A stretch of DNA of 64,000 bases from Scybalousia_A sp964542225 (GCA_964542225.1 CAZITO010000003.1:1-64000); one strand, 5' to 3'. Numbered from the stretch's first letter, positions 27,333-35,801 are shown. A program made the numbers and translations. Notes: generated by a model not told the origin, from the letters alone.

Positions 27333-29845
27333 TAGTCTAAAAGTGCTTTCAACACAGCAATTGAGGTTAAATCTTCTCTTAGGGTTATATGATCCAATCC
27401 CATATTCAACTCTGTAATAAGTACCCTGTTTTTTTTAGAAGACAAATATCTCAAACTTTTCATTAAATCATTTTTACTAATACCGAATTCTTTATATACA
27501 CCATATGACTCATCTGAACGATATAAGTCAGATACTCTAAACATTTTTATATCATTGTATTGAGCATATCTGTATATTGAATAAGCAATTGCCTCAGGAT
27601 TTAAATCAGTATAATTATCTCGTCTATATGAATTGCCTTTTTCTTCTTGTACGACACATTGATGAAACTCTTCACCAATTGGAGAATATTTAAAACTTTG
27701 CATTAAAGCCTGAATTGCATATGTAATAGTCGTTTCCTTAAATGTTTGCTGAAAATACTCAATCGCTAGTTTGTCTAAACTTTTGCGTGAAAATTCCGTC
27801 ATATGTGCAAATGTCTTAATATACCATCTAACAAGTGGACTATTATATGCTAGATTAATGTATATAAGCTCCCACAATAAAGTTGTAGAATTTTTATTTA
27901 TCTCAACACACAATTCACCAAATGGAGTTAGGCAGTTTTTATCATCAATAATTTCCGCATCTTTTAACCATGCTTTAAAACTTGGAACTTGCTTAACTCC
28001 GAGCACATTGTCTGACCAAAAATCCGAGGGGGATGATAAATATTGATCTACCCACTCTTGATGTATTCCAAATGTTCCGTATTTTGATATTTTCATATTT
28101 GATATATTGGTATCTGTTGGTTTTAACATTGAATCTGCTACAATACATCCAACATTGTGGTACTCTAAACATTTATGGCAATGCGTGCAAAGTTCTTTAT
28201 TTATCACGACTTCAGGATACACAGACAAGACTCCTGTAGGGCATTCAAGTTCACAAGCTTCGCAATTGATGCAATAAGATGTTTTATTGATCATACGACG
28301 AAGATAGTATCGTAACTGAATGTTATTGTTGTCATATAAGATAAATGAAAAATCAGACTTATTCTCGCCATAACGGACCTCAAATTGAAAGACTTCTTTC
28401 TCAAATAATAATTCTCCAGTAGTTACATTATTCCTATCGCTTATACTGTATTTCCCGACAGCATGAAGCCAAGTAAATACATCTTTTTGTGCGTCCTTAA
28501 CTTTTGCTTCCCATCTAGTTGATGAGGATATATATTGAACAGATGTTGTAGATTGAGAAAATTTACCACTACCTCTCAATCGCCATCGTCTATCAGATAT
28601 ATATTCATCTTTGTTAGGTATTTTTCGTTCTTCCACAACACGTTCTATCCTAGACAAAAATGGTTGTAAATTATCAGGATAACATTTACTCACAATCATA
28701 TCATCCCAAGGAGAACCAAATGGACACAAAATACATCCAACTCTAGGTTTTCCACAGCGATAGGCATTGTTAATGGGTAGCTGATGTCTAAATAAATACA
28801 AGAAAACTTCCGTAGTATTCCATCTTAAAATTGGACGTGCATTTATAACAAAGCTATGTTTTACCCCTTTGCCAATACGATTATAATCACTTCGCTTCGC
28901 AGATTCTTCCGCACGTACTCCTTCAAAAGCTAAAAATTTTGCATTCTTTCGATATCCTTGCTTTAGCATACGATATAATGGAGCTGTTTTCATTACTGAA
29001 CAACACCAACGATGTGTATCACTAGGAGTACCAATCTTATCCCAATAATTAAGTACAGACTCGTGATTACGGACCATTAGGAATTTAAGCGCAGGAAATT
29101 TCTGCTTATAATATTCCTGAACCTCTTCATACAAACTTAATGAAGGTGGGAGTTCATATCCAGTATCGCTGTAAATTACTTCAAAATCTGTAGGTGGAAT
29201 AGTGCGTGTACACAAGTCTAAAACCACCTGACTGTCTTTACCTCCAGAAAAGGACGCAATAAACCTATCAATTTTAGTTGACAATAAAGCCTTTTTACCT
29301 TCCGACTCTGCCACATCCATTGGCATTATATCGAAACTGTCACAATCTTGTTTAACAATGACCATCCTCTTTTTGCTATTTTTCTCCAGCTTATTAGCCA
29401 TTGCCTCAAAATCTAACTTATTGGCATCTGCTTTATTGTATGTTTTGTTTACCTTGGTATATTCTGTGTATATATCCCGAATAAACTCTATTGCTTCGTT
29501 TTCTAAAACAAACATCAAATCAGAAGTTCGTTTCAACATCTTTTTCATATCTACAGGGATTAAGTCCATTGGTTTAATCCCTGTATTAAAGTCAAGAGTC
29601 GGTTCTATATATATATTGGCACCTTTAGCATCAAAGATATGCTTGCCACGGTAATAATATTGTTTGTTGACTGCCCACATTATTGGCTCCTCGCAATGAG
29701 GATAATTCCAACCATGTTCATTCAACCTTAACAAATCCAGTTCTTCATAAAACACAGGGCGTGGCGGTATGCCAATCGTGCCGTCTACAATGCGAGGATG
29801 CAACAATACTCCTCCCGTCTCTTCGTCCCACGTTATTTTGTACAT
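27332..29845 (-). CDS. brxP: DndC-like PAPS reductase with ferredoxin and DUF4007 domains (BrxP-like)
   Basis: An 837-residue multidomain protein. Residues about 190-410 are a PAPS-reductase/ATP-pyrophosphatase domain with the PP loop SFSGGKDS (198-205), DTHRWCCSVMKTAPL, FEGVRAEES and a Cys cluster RCGKPRVGCILCPFG, as in DndC. Residues about 525-565 hold ferredoxin-type clusters (CINCEACELECP and CTHCHKC). The last 240 residues start FGIHQEWVDQYL and fit DUF4007. The PAPS-reductase/DUF4007 combination is that of BrxP in type 4 BREX, where it replaces the methylase. By analogy with DndC it may activate the DNA backbone for sulfur insertion. The sulfur donor enzyme is not encoded here. Confidence 0.85.
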   Translation of the reverse strand: MYKITWDEETGGVLLHPRIVDGTIGIPPRPVFYEELDLLRLNEHGWNYPHCEEPIMWAVNKQYYYRGKHIFDAKGANIYIEPTLDFNTGIKPMDLIPVDMKKMLKRTSDLMFVLENEAIEFIRDIYTEYTKVNKTYNKADANKLDFEAMANKLEKNSKKRMVIVKQDCDSFDIMPMDVAESEGKKALLSTKIDRFIASFSGGKDSQVVLDLCTRTIPPTDFEVIYSDTGYELPPSLSLYEEVQEYYKQKFPALKFLMVRNHESVLNYWDKIGTPSDTHRWCCSVMKTAPLYRMLKQGYRKNAKFLAFEGVRAEESAKRSDYNRIGKGVKHSFVINARPILRWNTTEVFLYLFRHQLPINNAYRCGKPRVGCILCPFGSPWDDMIVSKCYPDNLQPFLSRIERVVEERKIPNKDEYISDRRWRLRGSGKFSQSTTSVQYISSSTRWEAKVKDAQKDVFTWLHAVGKYSISDRNNVTTGELLFEKEVFQFEVRYGENKSDFSFILYDNNNIQLRYYLRRMINKTSYCINCEACELECPTGVLSVYPEVVINKELCTHCHKCLEYHNVGCIVADSMLKPTDTNISNMKISKYGTFGIHQEWVDQYLSSPSDFWSDNVLGVKQVPSFKAWLKDAEIIDDKNCLTPFGELCVEINKNSTTLLWELIYINLAYNSPLVRWYIKTFAHMTEFSRKSLDKLAIEYFQQTFKETTITYAIQALMQSFKYSPIGEEFHQCVVQEEKGNSYRRDNYTDLNPEAIAYSIYRYAQYNDIKMFRVSDLYRSDESYGVYKEFGISKNDLMKSLRYLSSKKNRVLITELNMGLDHITLREDLTSIAVLKALLD

Positions 29846-29849
29846 CTCC

Positions 29850-30050
29850 TTATTCTATAATTACTAATTGTGATAGTTCAACATCAAGGAGTTTCGCTAT
29901 CTTAATATATGTTTCCATTGTTGTCTGACAAGCATTCGTGCACCACTTTGAATCAGTTGTAGGTGCACATCCTAATTGTTCATCCAGCCATTTATTTGTT
30001 CTTTTCTTCTCAGCAAGAACAACCTTGAGTCTATTTATATCCTTATCCAT
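29850..30050 (-). CDS. XRE-family HTH regulator
   Basis: A 66-residue helix-turn-helix protein. RLKVVLAEKKRTNKWLDEQL and the second helix in TTDSKWCTNACQTTMETY fit the short Bacteroidota regulators that precede restriction and defence operons. IKIAKLLDVELSQLVI closes the domain. It ends 4 bases before the PAPS reductase gene, so it is the first gene of the operon and probably its autoregulator. Palindromic sequences upstream at 30064-30099 are possible operators. A related but start-less copy lies at 31149-31352 on the opposite strand. Confidence 0.8.
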   Translation of the reverse strand: MDKDINRLKVVLAEKKRTNKWLDEQLGCAPTTDSKWCTNACQTTMETYIKIAKLLDVELSQLVIIE

Positions 30051-30063
30051 AATAGTCTATTTG

Positions 30064-30099
30064 TTGTACAAAATTAATAAAATCCTTTTGTATAAGGAT
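30064..30099. promoter_or_regulatory. Palindromes upstream of the XRE/BREX operon
   Basis: TTGTACAA lies at about 30065-30072, and ATCCTT at 30082-30087 is mirrored by AAGGAT at 30094-30099. Both sit 15-50 bases before the XRE start, where an autoregulatory operator is expected. Confidence 0.35.
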
Positions 30100-30111
30100 A
30101 TATATTGAGAA

Positions 30112-30960
30112 TTAATTTGCATTCACGGGAATTAAATTAGCTAAGGCGGAAGTCATTAGAATACATAGTGAAGTGATTTGTTCTGTAACATTGCTAGATA
30201 TAGACTGTAACTCTGTATTGGTTCCAGCAATCATTTGCTGAACATTAGTCTTTTGTTCTTCAAGCAGACCTGTAGAAAGTGAAGACATTTTATCTGTCAA
30301 AGTCTCAAGAGTATCCGCACACTTCTTGAACTGCTATTCGCCAAAGGCTTTAATGTTCTGTTCAATCTGACCATGCATCTTAGTAAAGATGTCATCCATT
30401 CTTTTCACAAAGTCATTGATAAATTGTTAGAGAATCTTACTTTGTAGGCTAATAGTAGTATTGAGTCGTTCATTATAGACTTCATTTTTGGTACTTTGCT
30501 CTACAAGTTGCTGTGAAATTCTTGTTAGAGATTCATTTGTTGTAGTTGACAACAGAGTAAGATTATATAGACACTCCTCTGGTGTTTGAAGGTTAATATT
30601 CTTTTCTAACTTTCGGTATTTGAATGAATACAGTATTTTACATACGGCAGTAGCGATAAAGGCACAAATAAGACCTGCAATCGAAGAGGTAAAAGCTGGT
30701 ACCAAATTTCGAATTATGGTATCTATTTCAAGCGAGTCCTGATTGATGTCGCCTAATGAACTACAAATAGCCACAAATGTTCCCAAGAGACCTAATGAAG
30801 TAAATAAGCCTGGTAAACTATTCAGTAATTGTCTGGATCTATTTTTATTGTATATCAATACAAAAATTACAGTTATCACAACGCATATAATAAACACTCT
30901 CTTACCTGTCAGTATTACGGCAAGTGGTTCTGGTAACCATTTGAATTCACTTTCTCTCAT
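30112..30960 (-). pseudogene. MotA/TolQ/ExbB-like membrane protein with two in-frame stops
   Basis: ATG at 30960 opens MRESEFKWLPEPLAVILTGK, a membrane helix (VFIICVVITVIFVLIYNK), then LPGLFTSLGLLGTFVAICSS and a third segment AFTSSIAGLICAFIATAV. This is the proton-channel layout of MotA/TolQ/ExbB and of ZorA-like defence proteins. TAA at 30427-30429 and TAG near 30334 interrupt a continuous frame (QFINDFVKRMDDIFTKMHGQ between them) that ends at 30112. The cytosolic tail is coiled-coil-like and rich in Ser, Thr and Gln. No ZorB/OmpA-type partner follows, and the gene is on the same strand as the BREX-like operon just downstream. Confidence 0.65.
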
Positions 30961-31148
30961 GACTTATGTTATTGTTTCAATTTGTTATTCTTTGCTAATT
31001 ATTATTTTGCAAGTGTAATCCATTTTAAAGAAAACAATACGAAAACGAATAATAATTTGCATAATAAAGTAAATCATTTGTTGAATTTTTGATGATTATT
31101 TTATAAACTCATCTATTTTTGCATTAATAAAACTGAAAAAACAAGGAT

Positions 31149-31352
31149 AATAAAGAAATTAACAGAATTAAAGTTGTACTTGTAGTAAAGAAGCGGACTG
31201 AAAAATGGTTAGCTGAAGCTTTAGACAAAGATCTAGCAACAGTTTTCAAACGGTGCACTAATACAGTACGACCTTTACTTGAAACGTTAAGGCAAATAGC
31301 CAAATGTCTTGAGGTTGATGTAAAAGACTTACTCAACTCACAGAATGAATAG
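31149..31352 (+). pseudogene. XRE-family regulator without a start codon
   Basis: The frame reads NKEINRIKVVLVVKKRTEKW, then LAEALDKDLATVFKRCTN and LETLRQIAKCLEVDVKDLLN, clearly homologous to the XRE gene at 29850-30050. A TGA lies 15 bases upstream and no ATG, GTG or TTG occurs before the conserved region. The sequence AATAAAGAAATT suggests that ATGAAAGAAATT lost one base. It points away from the BREX-like operon, so the two regulators are divergent and bracket the MotA-like remnant. Confidence 0.7.
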
Positions 31353-31420
31353 ATCTCCCGCATATCCTATAGTTTTAATTCTAATGCAAAAGTACTCATA
31401 TAATTGCGAGTTAGGAATAC

Positions 31421-31522
31421 ATGGACGATATATGGACTAAAATGTTAAAGTACGATATTTTGGAATTTTGCGACAATCCTAGTAAAGTGTCACGTTTCCT
31501 ACGAGTACCTGTACGCTTATGA
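31421..31522 (+). CDS. Very short frame, possible winged-helix remnant
   Basis: ATG at 31421 encodes 33 residues, MDDIWTKMLKYDILEFCDNP then SKVSRFLRVPVRL, with an upstream A/T-rich region. The pattern ILEFCDNPSKVSRFL resembles the start of a winged-helix domain such as the ends of larger defence helicases or regulators. It may be a fragment rather than a gene. Confidence 0.25.
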   Translation: MDDIWTKMLKYDILEFCDNPSKVSRFLRVPVRL

Positions 31523-31621
31523 GTATATATAAACATTATCTAAATATTCCTTGAAACCAAAAACAAATTCCGGTGATATTGCTAAACGTGGTCGTTTCGT
31601 TACAATAAATTTCAAAATAGC

Positions 31622-31665
31622 ATAGGTAACTTTGTCTGTTGCCCGAGTTTTCTTGTGATTCGGGA
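31622..31665. repeat. Diverged copy of the integrase-leader repeat
   Basis: ATAGGTAACTTTGTCT, then TTGCCCGAG and a following GATTCGGG, matches the layout of the units at 16864-16971 (ATAGGTAACTTTTTGTC, TTGGTCGAG, TTCGATTCCC) in the same orientation, about 14.7 kb away. Confidence 0.4.
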
Positions 31666-31817
31666 TTTTGTGGCTATCTTAACCATATTAGGATAATACT
31701 CCAAAAGGGAGTATCTTCTTTGAACTGTCCCATGAATGAATACTCACCATTTTGTGGATTTCAATGGTCAGTTTGGCTTTAATTGCTTGGGCAGATGCCA
31801 ATGTTTGACAGTCCCGT

Positions 31818-31836
31818 CCCCCCCCCTTTTTTTTTC
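31818..31836. repeat. C9 followed by T10 homopolymers
   Basis: Nine C residues at 31818-31826 are followed directly by ten T residues. It lies close to the right end of the foreign DNA, mirroring the C9 tract at 9105. Confidence 0.7.
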
Positions 31837-32172
31837 TGTTTGAGTTTTTACTCCAATCAAGTAAAGCTTCAGATATTCTTTATTTTGCTTATATTTTGAC
31901 AGATGTAGATATCAAAACTGATGCTACCATTCACCAACTCCTTTACACGAAGTTTCACAGGCTCTTTTTGTATAATTGTCTTTTTCACCATAATTCGTTC
32001 TGTCTAAACAGTTCATTAATCGGGGACGAAACTTTGTTTTTCGAGAGGCAGTTTTTGACCCTCACTTGTACTTCGGGAGACATCGCTGGAAGAAGATTAT
32101 GTAACGAGGACTCGGTGTAAGGAATAGTAAAAAATAGATAAAGAAAAGTAAGATAAATTTTTGTATTTGACC

Positions 32173-32207
32173 CATAGAATGAATTTTAATACAAAATTCA
32201 TTCTATG
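32173..32207. terminator. Perfect 15-base hairpin, bidirectional terminator candidate
   Basis: CATAGAATGAATTTT pairs perfectly with AAAATTCATTCTATG across a five-base loop (AATAC). It lies 78 bases beyond the stop of the minus-strand gene at 32285 and is flanked by T-rich sequence on the right and A/T-rich sequence on the left. Confidence 0.6.
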
Positions 32208-32284
32208 AATCTTTTTGGCAATGTTACAGAAATATTTTTTATCGTAGATGAGCTTTTACAAGGTTTTAACAGTTGTTATCGTTT

Positions 32285-32677
32285 TTATAAAACATCTTCT
32301 CCATTCCAACGATACTCTCGCGTAAAATTTTTACGTGTTTCAAAAGTGCGTTTCTCGTCTAAAAGAAGTTGCTTTAAAATCCGTCCTGCTGCTTTGCCAG
32401 CCTCATTGTGTGCATAGTCACCTATCTGAATTTTCTTTTTATAATGCTCATAAAGATCCATCATTGGCGTATTGTCCCAATTACAATTTGCTCCTCCAAG
32501 AAAATCTCTTGTAGCAAACCATTTATTTTCTCCATTTGCTTTTACATTTTTACACCAACTATAAACAGCACCCTGTAAATAATCCTTAACTCTGTTTATT
32601 ACTTTCTCATCAATTCCATTAACACTGCGAACATCATTTTGTGTTAATATTCTCTTGTTATCTATATCTATAATCAT
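32285..32677 (-). CDS. Unknown 130-residue protein
   Basis: ATG at 32677 with a promoter word about 100 bases upstream. The protein is hydrophilic, with no signal peptide or membrane segment. Notable parts are VINRVKDYLQGAVYSWCKNV, WFATRDFLGGANCNWDNTPM, and a basic C-terminal half with KTFETRKNFTREYRWNGEDV-like composition (ERTFETRKNF is not exact; the actual text is DEKRTFETRKNFTREYRW). I do not recognise the family. It sits alone between the foreign region and DUF3737, ending near a perfect hairpin, and could belong to either side. Confidence 0.6.
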   Translation of the reverse strand: MIIDIDNKRILTQNDVRSVNGIDEKVINRVKDYLQGAVYSWCKNVKANGENKWFATRDFLGGANCNWDNTPMMDLYEHYKKKIQIGDYAHNEAGKAAGRILKQLLLDEKRTFETRKNFTREYRWNGEDVL

Positions 32678-32773
32678 AATATTATATATTTAAAGTTTTT
32701 ATAAATTTCAATATTTTTAATGCTTGTAATAAAGTATAATCTGATTTATCCATACAAAACACATTGTTTTTTT

Positions 32774-32782
32774 GCAAAGGTA
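32774..32782 (-). promoter_or_regulatory. Bacteroidota-type -7 promoter word
   Basis: TACCTTTGC on the minus strand, about 100 bases before the ATG at 32677. Confidence 0.45.
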
Positions 32783-32904
32783 CAAAAAAATATAATCTAT
32801 TTTCAAAAAAAATGAGAGTTTTTTCTTAAAACAGCAAAATATTATCTATTTATATCTTTTTTATTAAAAATATCCATGACAAATTCTTATTATAGAATTA
32901 TAAG

Positions 32905-33060
32905 GTGTAACCCCATAAAAAGCCACTACTTTTTTATGGGTTGGCATAGGTTGTTATGGGGTGTGACAAGTTAGGATAGGGCAAAGCCATTATTTTTTTA
33001 AGGGGTTGTGTTAAGTTAGAATAGGTTATTTAAAGTTGGCTTAGATTAAAATAGAGCAAG
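32905..33060. repeat. Dispersed intergenic repeat, GTTAG/GGGCAAAGCC type
   Basis: The 490-base gap between genes holds short repeated words: ACAAGTTAGGATAGG, GGGCAAAGCCATTATTTTTT (32979-32998) and GTTAAGTTAGAATAGG. Very similar words occur at 222-270, 46477-46575 (opposite orientation) and 46990-47140. Confidence 0.6.
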
Positions 33061-33164
33061 TGAAAACCGCAGGGTCTTTTTTTAGGATTCTCTATAAAAG
33101 ACTCTGCAGGCATAGGTTGAATTTGGTACTAATCTATAAAGTTAAAACAGTCTGAGGTTGTGTA

Positions 33165-34037
33165 TTATCTTGTTAGTATTTTGCAATTAGCGGGTTGTTT
33201 GATATCGTTATTTGTTATTATTTCTCCATAACCGTCGGCAAGTATTTTCCCGCTTGAAGGATTTTTTACAGAAGTTACTTTGCCGTTTATTGTTGCTTGA
33301 ACAGAAGAATACTCAAAAGCCAAATCTGCATCTTCTCCAAAAGTGCAATCCTCCAAAATCAAATTCTCACAATAGCAAAGAGGTTGAGTTTGAGTAATTT
33401 TACATCTTACTAAGCGTAGATTTTTTGAATACCAAGCAAGATATTCACCATTGATTTCGCTATCATAAACTGTTACGTTTTCTGTATTCCAAAAAGCATC
33501 TTTGGTGTTCAAAATAGAATTGTGTATTTCTACATTTTTGCAATACTGAAAAGAATAGTTGCCATTTTGGTGGTAATTGTTGATTTTTATATTTTCACAG
33601 TGCATAAAAATATAATCGGCTTTATCTGTTTGCACATTTTCTATTTCTATGTCCTTGCAATGCCATAAGGTCTCAAGAGCGTTAGGGAGTTTTACATTTT
33701 TGAGTTTCAAACGTTGCATTTCTCTAAACATCTTAGGTGCTTCCACAGTGCAATCTTCCATCTCTAAATCTGTACTATACCAAAGCGCCGCTCTAGCCCC
33801 TTCGGTAAAAAAGCAATCTTTTACCTTGAAGCCGTAAGTTTCCCAAAAAGGATACTTGCCTTCAAATCTACATTTTACTGCTTCTATATTTTTAGTTTCC
33901 TTTAAAGCACTTTCTCCGGCGTGTATAATAACATTTTCCAAATATAAATTTTGGGTATGATACAAAGGTCTTTCACCTTCAAATTCTTTATTTATAATCT
34001 TTTCCATACTAACTTTACAAGTTTTTTTGTTTAACAT
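33165..34037 (-). CDS. DUF3737 right-handed beta-helix-like protein
   Basis: The 290-residue protein consists largely of short repeated strands with alternating hydrophobic and polar residues, such as LYLENVIIHAGESALKETKN, FWETYGFKVKDCFF and LWYSTDLEMEDCTV, as in the DUF3737 family. Each turn is about 20 residues. There is no signal peptide, so it is cytosolic. No function is established for the family that I can name. It stands alone, with a possible restart at Met-11 (MEKIINKEFEGERPLYHTQN), which matches where most family members begin. Confidence 0.8.
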   Translation of the reverse strand: MLNKKTCKVSMEKIINKEFEGERPLYHTQNLYLENVIIHAGESALKETKNIEAVKCRFEGKYPFWETYGFKVKDCFFTEGARAALWYSTDLEMEDCTVEAPKMFREMQRLKLKNVKLPNALETLWHCKDIEIENVQTDKADYIFMHCENIKINNYHQNGNYSFQYCKNVEIHNSILNTKDAFWNTENVTVYDSEINGEYLAWYSKNLRLVRCKITQTQPLCYCENLILEDCTFGEDADLAFEYSSVQATINGKVTSVKNPSSGKILADGYGEIITNNDIKQPANCKILTR

Positions 34038-34129
34038 TTATAGTAGAATATATGTTTTTGTGTAAAAGTTTTTTACATATATTAAATAACGCAAGACAAT
34101 AAAAAAATATTTTTATTAAAAATGAAAAA

Positions 34130-34159
34130 ATGAACCCTCCTTTTTAAGGGAGAGTTCAT
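34130..34159 (-). terminator. Terminator of the exb operon
   Basis: ATGAACCCTCC and GGGAGAGTTCAT form a stem with one mismatch over a short T/A loop, followed on the minus strand by TTTTTTCATTTTT. It lies 34 bases after the last exbD stop. Confidence 0.65.
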
Positions 34160-34192
34160 CGTGAAATTTTAAAACTTTCGAAGTCTATTTTC

Positions 34193-34660
34193 TTAATATG
34201 TATTTTTTACTCTTCTTGATGCAGCGTACATAATACGTAATGCTCCTGCTTTTCTCAATTCTTGTTTAACGTCAGTTACATCACCCATTCTTGTATCTCT
34301 ATCGCATTTTAAAGTTGTAGTTATCAAAGGTTTGTCAGCCTCACTACGAGCAGCACGCTCACTCTCTACGAAAGCAACAATATCACTTACTTCACTCAAT
34401 TGGTCATTCAATTGAATACGAGTACCTGTACCATATTTTGGGTCAATAGGTTCTCCTATATAGATATTGCTCGCAAGAGATTTTTTCTCCAATTTTTGTA
34501 TTTCGGAAGCCTGAGGTACGGTAATTTTAACCATCAAAGAACTTTCTCTCATCGTAGAGATAACCATAAAGAAGAACAAGAACATAAACACAATATCAGA
34601 CATTGAACTCGTGTTCATTGCAGGCAATTCCTTGCCACTTTCTTTTGTAAATCTTGCCAT
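34193..34660 (-). CDS. exbD: ExbD-type biopolymer transport protein (second)
   Basis: A 155-residue protein with a short basic N terminus, NTSSMSDIVFMFLFFFMVIS as its single membrane helix (the Asp corresponds to the proton-path Asp of ExbD) and a periplasmic domain. It energises TonB-dependent outer membrane transport together with ExbB. It is the last gene of the operon, 15 bases after the other exbD. Two exbD copies behind one exbB is common in Bacteroidota. Confidence 0.9.
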   Translation of the reverse strand: MARFTKESGKELPAMNTSSMSDIVFMFLFFFMVISTMRESSLMVKITVPQASEIQKLEKKSLASNIYIGEPIDPKYGTGTRIQLNDQLSEVSDIVAFVESERAARSEADKPLITTTLKCDRDTRMGDVTDVKQELRKAGALRIMYAASRRVKNTY

Positions 34661-34675
34661 ACTTTTTTTCCTCCT

Positions 34676-35263
34676 TTACTTTTTCTTATCACCTACATTC
34701 TTTGGCTCTGCCTCTGATATAGCAGCCGGAATGGCTTTGTCTATAGCCTCCTTTTGCTCATTAGTACAGTCCATATAATTACGAGAAAACTTATCCTTAG
34801 CCAAATCGTTTCTCAATTCATTGACCGCAGCCACCAACTCGTTTTGAACTTGAAGATACATCTTGTAAGAAGTACCCCTGTCATTTTGCAATGATATAAC
34901 GCCTTGAGAAACATCATAATCTCCTATCAAATCTATACGTTGACGTTTCTTCTCCGGCAAATTGGTAGCGTTGGCAGGATTGGCAAGGAATTCTTTCGTT
35001 CTCTCCTTCAGTGAATTGATATCACCGGGTTCTCCATTCACAAGTAATTGGTCGTTCATATTTACAAGAACAACAAACGTATTTCTTTTGTGAATATCCG
35101 GCGGTTTTACCGAAGGGTCAGATGGCGGTGGCAAACGTCTTTGTATACCCATATCCGTATTGATAGAAGAGGTCAACAGGAAGAAAGTCAATAACAAAAA
35201 CGAAATGTCCGACATTGACGAAGAATTTAACGCAGGTAACCCTTTTTTCCTTTTTCTTGCCAT
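34676..35263 (-). CDS. exbD: ExbD-type biopolymer transport protein (first)
   Basis: A 195-residue protein, MARKRKKGLPALNSSSMSDI then SFLLLTFFLLTSSI as the membrane helix containing the conserved Asp. The following RRLPPPSDPSVKPPDIHKR is a Pro-rich linker to the periplasmic domain. The C terminus has a long charged tail (EAEPKNVGDKKK). It is 7 bases downstream of the small membrane protein gene and part of the TonB energy-coupling operon. Confidence 0.9.
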   Translation of the reverse strand: MARKRKKGLPALNSSSMSDISFLLLTFFLLTSSINTDMGIQRRLPPPSDPSVKPPDIHKRNTFVVLVNMNDQLLVNGEPGDINSLKERTKEFLANPANATNLPEKKRQRIDLIGDYDVSQGVISLQNDRGTSYKMYLQVQNELVAAVNELRNDLAKDKFSRNYMDCTNEQKEAIDKAIPAAISEAEPKNVGDKKK

Positions 35264-35270
35264 AATAACT

Positions 35271-35717
35271 TTATTTTAAACGTTTTGCTACTTCTGCAAA
35301 AATAACAGATAATATAAGTCCGAAGAACAATATATAAGCCGTATATAAACCAGCACCCACTATTTTTGAAGAAGAATAATCTGCTCCGGTTTTCTCAAAT
35401 ACTATTTGTGGAATATCGGTTCCGGAGGCTATAAAATAAGATACAATAAAGGCCACTATGGTTATGGCTAAAATAACCAAATATCTTGCCTTAACGGTTA
35501 TAGCATCTTTTATAAGAAATATTACACCTGTTATTGTGGAACAAATAATCAATATCGCTGCAGTCCAATATGCAAAAGACCAGCATACATTGGCAAACCC
35601 TGTAGGCTCAAGCCCCATATCGTCAGTCTTAGTCAAAGCATATCCAATGGCTGCCAATGAAGCCAATACGGATATTATCATTGCAATGATTAAAACTATT
35701 CTTTTTTCTTTTTTCAT
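35271..35717 (-). CDS. Four-helix membrane protein in the exb operon
   Basis: A 148-residue protein with four predicted membrane helices (about 7-27, 47-68, 78-97, 122-143) and little else. It lies between exbB and the first exbD, as an unnamed small membrane protein often does in Bacteroidota exb operons. No motif identifies it. It may assist assembly of the ExbB-ExbD complex, which is inference from position only. Confidence 0.75.
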   Translation of the reverse strand: MKKEKRIVLIIAMIISVLASLAAIGYALTKTDDMGLEPTGFANVCWSFAYWTAAILIICSTITGVIFLIKDAITVKARYLVILAITIVAFIVSYFIASGTDIPQIVFEKTGADYSSSKIVGAGLYTAYILFFGLILSVIFAEVAKRLK

Positions 35718-35801
35718 TTATTTATCCTCCTTGGTTTTATATTTAAGTAAATTCACATATCTATATCACTCGCAATATAGATGATTTAATATCAAATAAA
35801 T

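Larger units (their letters stand above)
31523..32172. other. Gene-free right end of the foreign region
   Basis: No gene can be supported. The stretch holds a relative of the integrase-leader repeat at 31622-31665, the C9-T10 tract at 31818-31836 and short unconnected frames that look like debris. The AT-rich chromosomal composition resumes after about 32.1 kb. Confidence 0.5.

Noticed and set aside
17754..29845. A complete Dnd system or a methylation-type BREX
   Set aside because: No DndA, DndD, DndE, DndFGH, PglX or other methyltransferase motif is found among the eight genes.
30112..30960. A Zorya defence system
   Set aside because: Only one decayed channel-type protein is present; no ZorB, ZorC, ZorD or ZorE follows.
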